The notes under the pieces: generated by a model
The model's input: the letters and a program-made list of their open reading frames with translations, nothing else
Databases searched by the model: none
What the model was told of the DNA's origin: nothing
Assembly: GCA_030248135.1 (NCBI GenBank)
Contig: JASANC010005087.1
Location: 124,001-188,000 of the forward strand
DNA from: Theristus sp. LFF4_11
Taxonomy: Eukaryota > Nematoda > Chromadorea > Monhysterida > Xyalidae
Direction: 5' to 3'
DNA: 64,000 nucleotides
Position numbers and translations under genes: made by a program
In this document: positions 19,401 through 27,780 of the stretch, in pieces
How positions within the stretch are numbered: the first letter of the stretch is position 1
Layout of the letters: each line of letters begins with the position of its first letter

Positions 19401-21778
19401 TCGAACACAACAAGATGTTTCGCGCACATTCGCGCTTCTTTCGCGCGCTTAGCATAGAACAATTGAGGAGTGAAAATAAAAATCTTCGCGATTGTGTGAA
19501 GGGAAATTGAAAGCAACAATAGTTTTGATGCCATTTTTGACGTTATCGATGATAAATCCGCTGGGAGACAGAAAAAATGCTGTTTTTCATGCAAAAATTC
19601 GGTTTTTCTTAACTTTGTTTCCGCACAGTGGCAATATTCTCTCGTTTGGGCTAAAAATTAGTGGAGGTCTAAGTTCGTGTTTCCTAAGTAAGAGACTGAA
19701 ATTTCAGCTCAAACGATCAATTGTTGTCGAGTTAGAGCGATTCAAAGTTGCACCCACTACTTTTGGACCACTCTGTACAGTGGCGACCAAAAGTTAGCAA
19801 ACCCCCGCGTGCGCTGTGTATCGCGCGTAGATGGACAATTTTTGAAGGGCAAGCAAATATTTTTGATTTTTAGAACACAGAAATGCACAGTGTCCACTGC
19901 AGACACAAAAACAAAGCTGGAAGCTTCTGAACTGATAGCTGAAAAGTTATTGACTCTTTGATAACACGGAAATGCACGTTTTCCATTCGACAGGCGTATT
20001 CGGTGGAGAGGATCGAGCCACACCCCGTGTTTTTATACACACCATATTAGTACGCACGCATTGCTTTGAATGGCATGCAAAACATCAACGGCAGGTGTGA
20101 ACATTTATGATAACGTGTGTTTGGTTGATGTTGGTTTGGTGACGCGGCAATTCAAAATTGGTAAAGTGATCCGATTCCTTTAAATAGGACCGGATCACTT
20201 GGGCTATTTTGAATTGCCACATAGAGCTTGAAACTACATACCGTATTACCTCTATTAACCCCCCCCCCAATATTAACCCCCCCAAATAAACCCCCACCCC
20301 TTCGACAAGTTTCCAAATAATCCCCCCCAAAATAATCCCCCATGGGGGATTATTGGAAACCTGTTTGAAACACATACCCAGCGAATTCAGTGGCTGGTTG
20401 CAGTGAAAATGATAAAATTGTGCTACCAAAGGCCCCAAATGGATGAGTTGATGGTAATTTTATTACAAAAGGCTGTTGTAAAAGGAAATTTCTATGTAGA
20501 GTAGAAGTTTCTGCGACTTCCTTCCTGTCATGGAAGGTATTTTTGCCATTTTGCCCACCCCTAAAAATGGTTTCCAAATAAACCCCCCCATAATAACCCC
20601 CCCCCCCAAAATAAACCCCCACCCCCAGAAGTCGCTGAAGAAATAAACCCCCATGGGGGTTTATTAGAGGTAATACGGTACTCTCCTTTCTATGTACGTC
20701 TGAGTGAATAAATTTATAAAATTCACTATTAAATGCAGTTACGCGTGTGGTGACGGCAGTCACACTGGGCAACCGCATGATGGGCGAAGCTGTGAACGAT
20801 ACTCCGAATCGGTCGGTAGTTGGCAGATGATTGCAGATATGCCAGGGCTGCCTCGGAGTTTGGTTGGTTCTGACAATTACCAAAAGTACAATGTGATTTG
20901 CAGTCCCACACACCTGCGCAATTGCAATTCCCCCCCCCCCCCACCAGGGGCAGGGCTATGGAAATTGACCGTTTACAGTTGTGTAGCGCCCCGCATGTAC
21001 CTGTGGTCAAGCGGTCATCAGTAGCGTGACCTGCAAATCACCGCCACTGAAAAATCTACAGTTGCTGGTTCTGTAGCACTGATTGGAGCCTCATGGATGG
21101 ATGACAAAACATGCAGCATGACAATGTGCCAGTTAGGTTTCTGGTTTATTAAGAAAAAACTGCGGAGGAAAAACAGTTTTCACGCAATGGAGATCAAAAA
21201 ATCATTTCAAAAAGCGGCCCATGAAGAGATGTCTAAAAGTAGGTTCGATCACCACGACAGAGAACCGAAACCAGGTTCCAAATGAGATCCGGCTTTCGAA
21301 AAATGTGACAAAAACGGAAATTGCCTAAGTGACCCTTCCCTATTTAGGCAATTCGGATCACTTTGTCAATTTCGAATTTGCATTTCGTCATGCATGAAAG
21401 TGAAACTGTTTACCCCCTATAATCTCGAAACAAAACGAAAAGATCAATATGTGTAGCATCGGCTTTAGGCAGTTTCCCTTCATAAGTGTGGCGTCATAAA
21501 CCGCCATCTTCGAAGACAGGCAAAACAATTCCGGCGACAAAAAAACTAAAAAATATTGCCGGTGGCACATTGATCAGCTGCCGCTTGTGGCCGTTGGCGA
21601 CGGGCGTCTGCTGGCAATTGGCGCTGACGACTTCCAGGACCGACCGAGACACGGCCAAGCGGACACGATCGCTGAGTGGACGGAGGGCGCGTGGACGATT
21701 CTGGGCGTGGCGCTGCCGGCGTGCAAGGCGGACGCGAGGCGATGCGTTCGATTCGCGGCTGTGGTGCCGAGTGCTTGA
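13464..21778 (+). CDS. Possible single-pass membrane protein with kelch-like repeats
   Basis: The proposed exons are 13464-13545, 13918-14007, 14484-14663, 14941-15245 and 21578-21778 (285 codons, then TGA), all in phase. The N-terminus (MGDFEMSPDDQTPLTPRKKG) is polar. Residues 30-50 (VALVILFLLVALLLTIAVV) are a clear membrane span followed by RWMNRK. The rest resembles kelch/beta-propeller strands: KSIAAVVVNAQKELLLVSG, VPPLNLNRSAVTSAVYF then VFLVCG, and LPLVAVGDGRLLAIGADDF. A Cys cluster (CGCCSRQSC, CERTCER) suggests an extracellular part. The acceptor at 14940 is purine-rich; 14955 is an alternative with another donor. About three blades are too few for a propeller, so exons may be missing or the protein is reduced. 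The last intron is 6.3 kb of repeats. Function unknown. Confidence 0.5.
15265..16659. repeat. GTACATGT/GTATGTCC minisatellite, 1.4 kb
   Basis: A roughly 15-bp unit (CGTACATGCGTATGC / CGTACATGTGTATGT) is arranged in a higher-order block of about 90 bp that includes CCAACATGTG and the short unit CGTACATGTTATGTC. It begins 19 nt after the donor at 15246. All three + frames stay open across it because the unit has no stop codon, so it is not evidence of protein. Confidence 0.95.
16790..17016 (+). repeat. Possible retroposed element with a short (CAA)n tail
   Basis: A unique-looking block of about 200 bp (poly-G near 16804, CTTGGTATCTCAGCAGG) ends in AAACAACAACAACAACAG. The tail resembles the AAC tail of the SINE at 56 kb, but I recognise no tRNA head. 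Confidence 0.3.
17281..18019. mobile_element. Family M element interrupted by family A copy 2
   Basis: The left part (GTCGCTGACTAGGAGTTGT) and right part (GCTGCCATGTTTAGCGGC) match the continuous family M copy at 34272-34513. The break between them is exactly the 17443-17914 element. Confidence 0.65.
17443..17914 (+). mobile_element. Family A MITE, copy 2
   Basis: CCGTATTACC to GGTAATACGG, flanked by TA. It has the same GTCGCAGAAACTTC core and poly-G blocks of up to 14 G as copy 1. It lies in the last intron of the kelch-like gene. Confidence 0.88.
18185..18330. repeat. Family E palindromic MITE fragment
   Basis: TTTGGTTCTGCGACTCAGATG, then GGAATTCAAAATTGGTGAAG, then a partial mirror ATTTTGAGGCATGAAACTAG. 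It matches the fuller copies at 25567-25763 and 39855-40056. Confidence 0.55.
18841..19775. mobile_element. Tc1/mariner fossil (family J, copy 1)
   Basis: The inverted ends GAGTGGTCCAAAAGTAGTGG and CCACTACTTTTGGACCACTC are flanked by TA. Inside are a - strand transposase remnant and subterminal arms containing CTCGTTTGGGCTAAAAATTA. At 0.93 kb it is shorter than an intact mariner. Confidence 0.85.
19103..19400 (-). pseudogene. Mariner-family transposase C-terminal remnant
   Basis: The - strand frame reads IGRRGPIEWPPRSHNFTPLDF, then FFAWGFIKEIVYAQKP, and ends SGSHFKKD. This is the typical C-terminal block of mariner-like DDE transposases (consensus RGPIEWPPRSPDLTPLDFFLWGYLK). Upstream the frame is broken (WLDE, stop, FPNKL), and the N-terminal DNA-binding and first catalytic regions are missing, so it cannot be active. 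Confidence 0.85.
20130..20238. repeat. Family E palindromic MITE
   Basis: GGCAATTCAAAATTGGTAAAG and CTATTTTGAATTGCC are arms around GATCCGATTCCTTTAAATAGG. It abuts family A copy 3. Confidence 0.55.
20241..20678 (-). mobile_element. Family A MITE, copy 3
   Basis: CCGTATTACC to GGTAATACGG with flanking TA. The core is in reverse orientation. It lies in the last intron of the kelch-like gene. Confidence 0.88.
21240..21420. repeat. Family E-like palindrome
   Basis: AATTGCCTAAGTGACCCTTCC and TATTTAGGCAATTCGG form inverted arms inside outer family E-type sequence ending CGTCATGCATGAAAG. It is more diverged than the other copies. Confidence 0.45.
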
Positions 21779-21879
21779 AAGTGGAAGCGTAGTCGTGCGA
21801 CCGTGCGGGGTACCGATGTGCGCACTCCGCAAGAACAAACTTTGCGAGCTTTGTTTCATTGCACCGGCTGCCTTGCAAG

Positions 21880-22146
21880 TGGTGCACAGCATTCAAAATG
21901 GTGCACAGCATTCAAAATGGTGCACAGCCCTCAGAATGGTGCACAGCCCTCAGAATGGTGCACAGCCCTCAGAATGGTGCACAGCCCTCAGAATGGTGCA
22001 CAGCCCTCAGAATGGTGCACAGCCCTCTGAATGGTGCACAGCCCTCAGAATGGTGCACAGCCCTCAGAATGGTGCACAGCCCTCAGAATGGTGCACAGCC
22101 CTCAGAATGGTGCACAGCCCTCAGAATGGTGCACAGCCCTCAGAAT
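21880..22146. repeat. 19-bp tandem array, about 14 copies
   Basis: The unit is TGGTGCACAGCCCTCAGAA. The first two units read CATTCAAAA in place of CCCTCAGAA, and one later unit has a single change. It starts 102 nt after the kelch-like gene stop, so it may be in the 3' UTR. Confidence 0.95.
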
Positions 22147-22306
22147 GACAGAACAAGAATAGGACACATGCTAAACGTCTATAACATGGCTGGCTTTGAT
22201 GGGCACATAAATTGAAAGGGCTTCCGTGGTGAGGAGCATTTGAAAGCGTGAACTAGTAATACAGCGAAGGTGTACATGTATCATAACAAGTGAAACTTTC
22301 TTGTTA

Positions 22307-22766
22307 CCGTATTACCCCCAATAAACCCCCATGGGGGATTAATACGTCAGCGACTTTTAGGGGTGGGGGTTTATTGGTGGGGGGGGGATTATTGGTGGGG
22401 GGGGGGGGTTTACTTACAAAAAAATTCTAGGGGTGGGGGTTTGTTAAAAAATGGCAAAAATACCTTGCATGGCAAGCAAGAAAGTCGCAGAAACTTCTAC
22501 TTTTCACAGAGATTTCCTTTTGTAACAGCCTTTTGTAATGAAATTACCATTAACTCATCCCTTTGGAGCCTTTGGTAGCCCAATTTCACCAATGTCACTG
22601 CATTCAGTCACTGAATTCGCTGGGTATGTGTTTCAAACAGGTTTCCAATTAACCTCCATGGGGGATTATTTGTGGGGGGGGGGGGTTATTTGGAAACTGG
22701 TCGGGGGGTGGGGGTTTATTGGTGGGGGGGATTAATGGTGGGGGGGGTTTAATGGGGGTAATACGG
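22307..22766 (+). mobile_element. Family A MITE, copy 4
   Basis: CCGTATTACC to GGTAATACGG, flanked by TA, with the usual core and G-runs. It ends 45 nt upstream of the start codon at 22811. Confidence 0.88.
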
Positions 22767-22810
22767 TATCAAAGCTAAAAGCAAAGCATCATTTTAAACA
22801 ACTTGAAATC

Positions 22811-25800
22811 ATGGTAAGTTTGACGTGGTACAGTATGTTTCTTTAAACCTGTCACCTTTTTTGCGAAAAAATACTGAGCTTCGCGACAAAAGAAAGAACG
22901 GGATCGGAGTTGCCACAAGACATTTATCCAGGAATAAAACGTTTTATTTCAATTAAACAACCGATACATTCCTTCTTCTTACTGTAATTCCAAAGTTTCG
23001 TGTGCTCTGTATCCTATGTAAAAAGTGACAGATTTAAACAAACATACTTCATATTTCTTTAACAAAAAACATAAAGCACATAAACATGATCACATTGACA
23101 CCTGTTTTCAGTCTGACCTCGAATTGACACCGACGCAAATCAAAGGTATGTAATTGAAATTTTTAATGAGAACAAAGTTCAGTAACAGATTTCACATAGG
23201 TATACAGTCGAAGTCTAAATTACAGGCAATCAGCTTATTGGTTGGTGATCATGTGCAGGCGGAGTCTGTTCTACGCAGATAGCATTACATCAAGTGATCG
23301 CCAACTAATCAGCTGATTATTGCTTATGAATTAGCGTTCGACTGTGTACACATGCCTCATCTTTCGCAAAACAGCCGGGCAAACACGTCTTTTTGCCATG
23401 GATGGATCTTTTTTTTTCAGAGTTTCGCTCCGCATTTGCGATGTTTGACAAGGATGGCGATGGCACAATAACGACCAAGGAATTGGGCACCTGTTTGCGC
23501 TCGTTGGGTCAAAATCCGACCGAACAAGAACTACAGCAGATGATCAACGTCTATGACGCTGACGGTACGTATGCGGATTACGGTATCTACAGTATTCGGT
23601 CTCTTGATACGATCTGCCTGTACACTGTAATCCGGACTGTTTGCTGTGTCTTTTTGGTTACGTCTGCAGGCAGGCTGGCGGGTTGAAGCCTTCGCAAACA
23701 CACATAAAAGAAACATACCGTATTACCCCCATTAAACCCCCCCCCCCACCATTAATCCCCCCCCACCAATAAACCCCCACCCCCCCCCCGACCAGTTTCC
23801 GAATAATCCCCCCCACAAATAATCCCCCATGGGGGATTATTGGAGACCTGTTTGAAACACATACCCAGCGAATTCAGTGGCTGGTTGCAGTGAAAATGAT
23901 GAAATTGTGCTACCAAAGGCCCCAAATGGGTGAGTTAATAGTAATTTCATCACAAAAGGCTGTTATAAAAGGAAATTTCTATGTAGAGTAGAAGTTTCTG
24001 CGACTTTCTTGCCTGCCATGCAATGTATTTTTGCCATTTTTCAACAAACCCCCACCCCTAGAATTTTTTGTAAAATAACCCCCCCCCCCCACCAATAATC
24101 CCCCCCACCAATAAACCCCCACCCCTAAAAGTCGCTGACGTATTAATCCCCCATGGGGGTTTATTGGGGGTAATACGGTATTATTATCATTTTTTTGTGT
24201 TCTGCAACTCAGTGCGTTTTGCCGACGTAGAAAGGAAACCAGTTTCAATCATTTTCATGTATGTGATAATTCAAAATCGCGCCGAAGTGACTCAGATCAC
24301 TTTGCCATTTTTTGAATTCCCGCGTCATGCATGAAACATGAAACCGATCTGTGCTCGCATTGAGTCTCGACACCGGAATAAAAGATCCTACTGATGCAGA
24401 ATTCCTCTTTTCAGGCAACGGTGTGATAGAGTTTGACGAGTTTTTGAGTCTCATGACCACGAAATTGAAAGACGTCGATGTGGAAGAGGAAATTCGCGAA
24501 GCGTTTCGGGTATGAAGGAATGGAAATCACTGCTGAGTCTGTGAAACGTAGAATTTTGGGTCTCGCTGTTACTACTAGTATTACCAAGTATTCCCTGTAC
24601 GAGACAAAAATGTGCTAGTACTAGTACAGTTCGTTTGATTGAAGATGATGCGCTCTGCGATAACTCAGCAGGGCGTGTGTGTGTGCCTGTGTGTTTGTGG
24701 CAGTGCAACAGAACTGTGTTACCACAGAGTGCTCTGATTTTCAACTAGGATTTACCATACAGTAGATTTGTTTAAACCTGTCACTTTTTGCAGAACACAG
24801 AGCTCGCGAAAGAATGAATTAGGGCATTCAACGCGCACATTTAACAACAAATGGCTTTTTTTCAATCAAATCAGACGAACCGGACACATTCGTTTTCCTT
24901 GCTGTAATTCAAAGTATTCTGTGCTTGCTGCTCTCTATTCTGCAAAAAACGTGACCGGTTTACTCAAACATACCGTGCGTACTTTAAGGGGCATTCATGA
25001 AGCAGTGTTTAGTGACCGCGTACGTACACGTGAATGTTTTCACACAGCTACGCGTCACTAAGTAATGCTTCATGAATGCCGCTTTAGGTGTTCGACGTGC
25101 GCGCGGAGGGACGCATTCCAGTTGAGGAGTTCAAGAACGTCATTCTCCTGTTGGCTGACGACGAACTGAAATTGACGAAACAGGAGGTCGACGACTTGTG
25201 CAACGAAGCGGACGCGGACAAGGACGGCTACATCTACTATCCAGGTAACGTACAGTGGTACACGTATAGTCGAACTCTGAATTATGGGGAATCAGCTGAT
25301 TGGTTGGGATTACAGTGTGCATGCTTTCATTTTACTTTCCACATCTACGGAACAATGAAAACACGGTTCAACAATATATGGTATGGTCATCTTATACACA
25401 CGTTTGATTGTCATTTGTTACATTTAGAACTTTCAAAAAAGGTCTATGTTCATGCAAACTGCACGTGTCAACGTGCAGACGGACAGACACACACAGACAC
25501 GAATCGTTTCTTAGCGCAAAGACGTACGTTCTCACGTGACGCTTGAAGTGACGGATTATTATCTTTTTTACTTTGGTTCCGAGACTCACTGCCCGCGTAG
25601 ATGTTGCAGTTGCATGCATGACGCGGGAATTCAAAATTGGTAAAGTGATGCGAGTCCCTTAATTAGGGCCGAGTCACATGGGCGATTTTGAATTACCATA
25701 TAAACATTGAAACTAGCTTCCTTTTTACGTCTGCACACGCATTCAGTCGCAGAACCGAAAATAGAATTTTTAACGTATTTACCCAAACGCCAACATTCAT

Positions 25801-26073
25801 TCATGTTGCCGTGTCTGTCTGTTTGTGTGTCGACACGTTCGGCCGCACACTGAGAAAACGTGGCTGACTACTAAAGAGGCTACAACGCGTGCTATCAGAA
25901 AAGTGCGCTGGCATGGTAAACTGCAAACGGTAAATGCGTTTTAGTAGCCACGTTTTAGCGATGCGTCTGGTATCAATGCAAGTGTAAATTATTATGTTTT
26001 TACGTGCGCTGTGATAAGAAACTTATGTTACGACTTTTTAGAATTCGCTACTATGATGACGACAACGAAGTGA
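22811..26073 (+). CDS. Calmodulin-like EF-hand protein (complete)
   Basis: Six exons: 22811-22813 (ATG only, donor ATG|GTAAGT), 23112-23145, 23421-23564, 24415-24509, 25088-25244, 26042-26073. The product has 154 residues, against 149 in calmodulin, with four EF-hands at the calmodulin spacing. Loop 1 (22-33, [12 protein letters not shown]) is canonical and identical to calmodulin's. Loop 2 (58-69, [12 protein letters not shown]) and loop 4 (134-145, [12 protein letters not shown]) are complete. Loop 3 (95-106, [12 protein letters not shown]) has Arg where position 3 should be an acidic or polar ligand, so it probably binds calcium poorly. The linker [15 protein letters not shown] is calmodulin-like. 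Divergence in the C-lobe makes this a calmodulin-like sensor rather than calmodulin itself; troponin C is less likely. Partners are unknown. Several introns contain MITEs. Confidence 0.9.
22837..23047. repeat. Family L MITE, copy 1
   Basis: The left end GTTTCTTTAAACCTGTCACC and right end GTGACAGATTTAAACAAAC are inverted. It lies in intron 1 of the calmodulin-like gene. Related copies are at 24763-24981 and 26264-26471. Confidence 0.7.
23204..23345. repeat. Family P MITE, complete copy
   Basis: ACAGTCGAAGTCTAAATTAC pairs with GAATTAGCGTTCGACTGT over 142 bp. The inner arms carry AATCAGCTTATTGGTTGG and CCAACTAATCAGCTGATT. It is in intron 2 of the calmodulin-like gene. Confidence 0.75.
23718..24178 (-). 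mobile_element. Family A MITE, copy 5
   Basis: CCGTATTACC to GGTAATACGG with flanking TA and reversed core. It makes up over half of the intron between the second and third EF-hand-coding segments of the calmodulin-like gene. Confidence 0.88.
24190..24400. repeat. Family E palindromic MITE
   Basis: GTTCTGCAACTCAGTGCG at the left, inner arms AATTCAAAATCGCGCCGAAG and TTTTGAATTCCCGCG, and an end near GAGTCTCGACACCGGAATA. It lies directly upstream of the exon at 24415. Confidence 0.6.
24763..24981. repeat. Family L MITE, copy 2
   Basis: TTTGTTTAAACCTGTCAC and GTGACCGGTTTACTCAAAC are inverted ends. Together with the family F element just downstream it fills the second half of the intron before the exon at 25088. 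Confidence 0.7.
24985..25086. mobile_element. Family F MITE that forms a 3' splice site
   Basis: The ends are TAAGGGGCATTCATGAAGC and GCTTCATGAATGCCGCTTTA. The last A of the element is the A of the splice acceptor TTTAG|GTG used by the exon at 25088, so the whole 3' end of the intron, including its pyrimidine stretch, comes from the transposon. Confidence 0.8.
25267..25322 (+). repeat. Family P MITE fragment (left half)
   Basis: AGTCGAACTCTGAATTATGG followed by GAATCAGCTGATTGGTTGG. The right half is missing. Confidence 0.5.
25567..25763. repeat. Family E MITE, near-complete copy
   Basis: The left end TTTGGTTCCGAGACTCACTG pairs with the right end CATTCAGTCGCAGAACCGAA. The inner arms GGAATTCAAAATTGG and GATTTTGAATTACC flank AGTCCCTTAATTAGGGCC. 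It is in the last intron of the calmodulin-like gene. Confidence 0.7.
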
Positions 26074-27780
26074 AACAAATGCGATTTGAACTTTTGATTA
26101 CAGAATTGTTCTGGAATGGTACATGTTTTCATACTAACCACGTATGTCGAATGTATGTCGTATTTTTTGTTTTTTATCCACACAAGCTGGTGATACACAG
26201 AAACAACATTGAAAGTAAAGGAGAAACGGTGCGTACTGATAAAATGTTATACTGATAACGTGTGTTTGTTTAAACCTGTCACTTATTTTCCGCAGAATGT
26301 GAATCTTTTTGAATTACAGTGAGAAGGACGAATGTGTCAGATTTGGCTGAAATCAAACACCCAATTTGGGGCCCAATGTTTTCTGGCAACTCCGATCATC
26401 CCATTCATTCATTCTTCTTTCGCGAGCTCTGTGTTCTGCAAAATAAGCTGACACGTTCGAACAAACATACTGCAGTAACTTTATTGTCTTATTACCAACG
26501 TGTGAACCCAACGCTAGCAACAACTTAGCAAAAACATCAGTAGCAAAGTTGGAAAACAGCATTTTCTCAGTGTAGCCAGTTCAAAGCTCACTGCATAAAT
26601 TTGCATATCGCGTCAGAAATGCAACTAAATTTACAGCTGCAACCCTGAGTTAGGCACCGTTAAAAGGACTAATGTTACTGAACAGAAAAAAAACGTTTTT
26701 AAAGAGTTCGACAACCATTTTCAACAATTTTCAACGACAACAAAATTCATAAAACAGTAACCCAAACAGCCTGCTTGATGTCTATATAATTTTACCACAA
26801 CTAGATTTTATTGTGGCACTAAGATTGATGGAGGCAAGGAAAAAAAGTTGAAAGGCACAAACAAGCATCACAGATAACACCAGTTAGAATCTGCGAGACG
26901 AAAATTAGTCAAATATCGGAATGAATCATCCACAGTCTAGCAAGCACGAAAACTTATTTGGAACAGACAAAAAAACTAAGAGAGCATGGTAGCCAAAAAA
27001 AGTCCTATCACATGTCAACAAGCACACAATCAACCAAGTAAAGCCCAACATAATACTGAGCGTGAAATTTGGTATTCGCAAATAGAGTTGCCAAAAAGCA
27101 TTTGTTTTTCAAATCTACCGTAAAAATGGCATTTTTTTTCGTTGGCAACCCCAGTCGAAAACCTTTGCACCACTAAAAAAGCAATCATACCTAAGCTAAG
27201 CCTTGAATGCAAGAAGGAAATAGACAACATAGACATGGACAAAGTGTGATATGACAATTCTTTTGTTCTCAGTTCAGTTCACGGTACTACAATAACGTAG
27301 TAGGAGATTCTGGCGCAAATCCGCACAAATATCCACCTCCCAGTTATGTCCCCGAGGTTTTGTCATGCTCCCTAATGCCCCCTGTTTCTGGTTTAGCCTT
27401 TTAACGGTCTTTATTTTAGCACTTCGCTACGCCATCACTCAGATCAACGAAAGCTAAAGCAAGTTCTAAGCTTTCAAAACGAAAAACCAATTCTTATTCA
27501 AATCCGACAGCTTTTTTCATAACCACCAAAAACGTCCATGGCATAAAAAACAGGGCAACAGCAAAACTCCGAGAGCACGAAAACCTGTGGATCTCATGGT
27601 GCACGAAAAAACCTGCAGGGGAAAACAGGAAAAAAATGCCGGGGCGTATTCGCGCCCTGGTACCCCTTCTCCCATCATTCACGCTTATGGTACTAGGTCG
27701 AACTAAAAAAACTTCAACAAACCGCCCACAACAGGAACCACTGCGACATTTTGTAAGGAAGGCTTAGCTCTAGGAGTCAC
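26074..27780. other. Convergent intergenic region
   Basis: The calmodulin-like gene (+) and SLC25A32 (-) converge here. A family L MITE lies at 26264-26471. The rest is AT-rich without recognised genes. AATAAA on the - strand at 27410-27415 is the nearest canonical poly(A) hexamer I found for SLC25A32, about 365 nt past its stop, so I give it little weight. Confidence 0.5.
26264..26471. repeat. Family L MITE, copy 3
   Basis: TTTGTTTAAACCTGTCACTT and GCTGACACGTTCGAACAAAC are inverted ends. It starts 190 nt downstream of the calmodulin-like gene stop codon. Confidence 0.65.

Larger units (their letters stand above)
21779..22810. other. Intergenic: 19-bp array plus family A copy 4
   Basis: The 1.03 kb between the kelch-like gene stop and the calmodulin-like start codon holds the 19-bp array (21880-22146) and the MITE at 22307-22766. 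The promoter and 5' UTR of the calmodulin-like gene must overlap or adjoin this MITE, whose right end is only 45 nt from the ATG. Confidence 0.7.
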
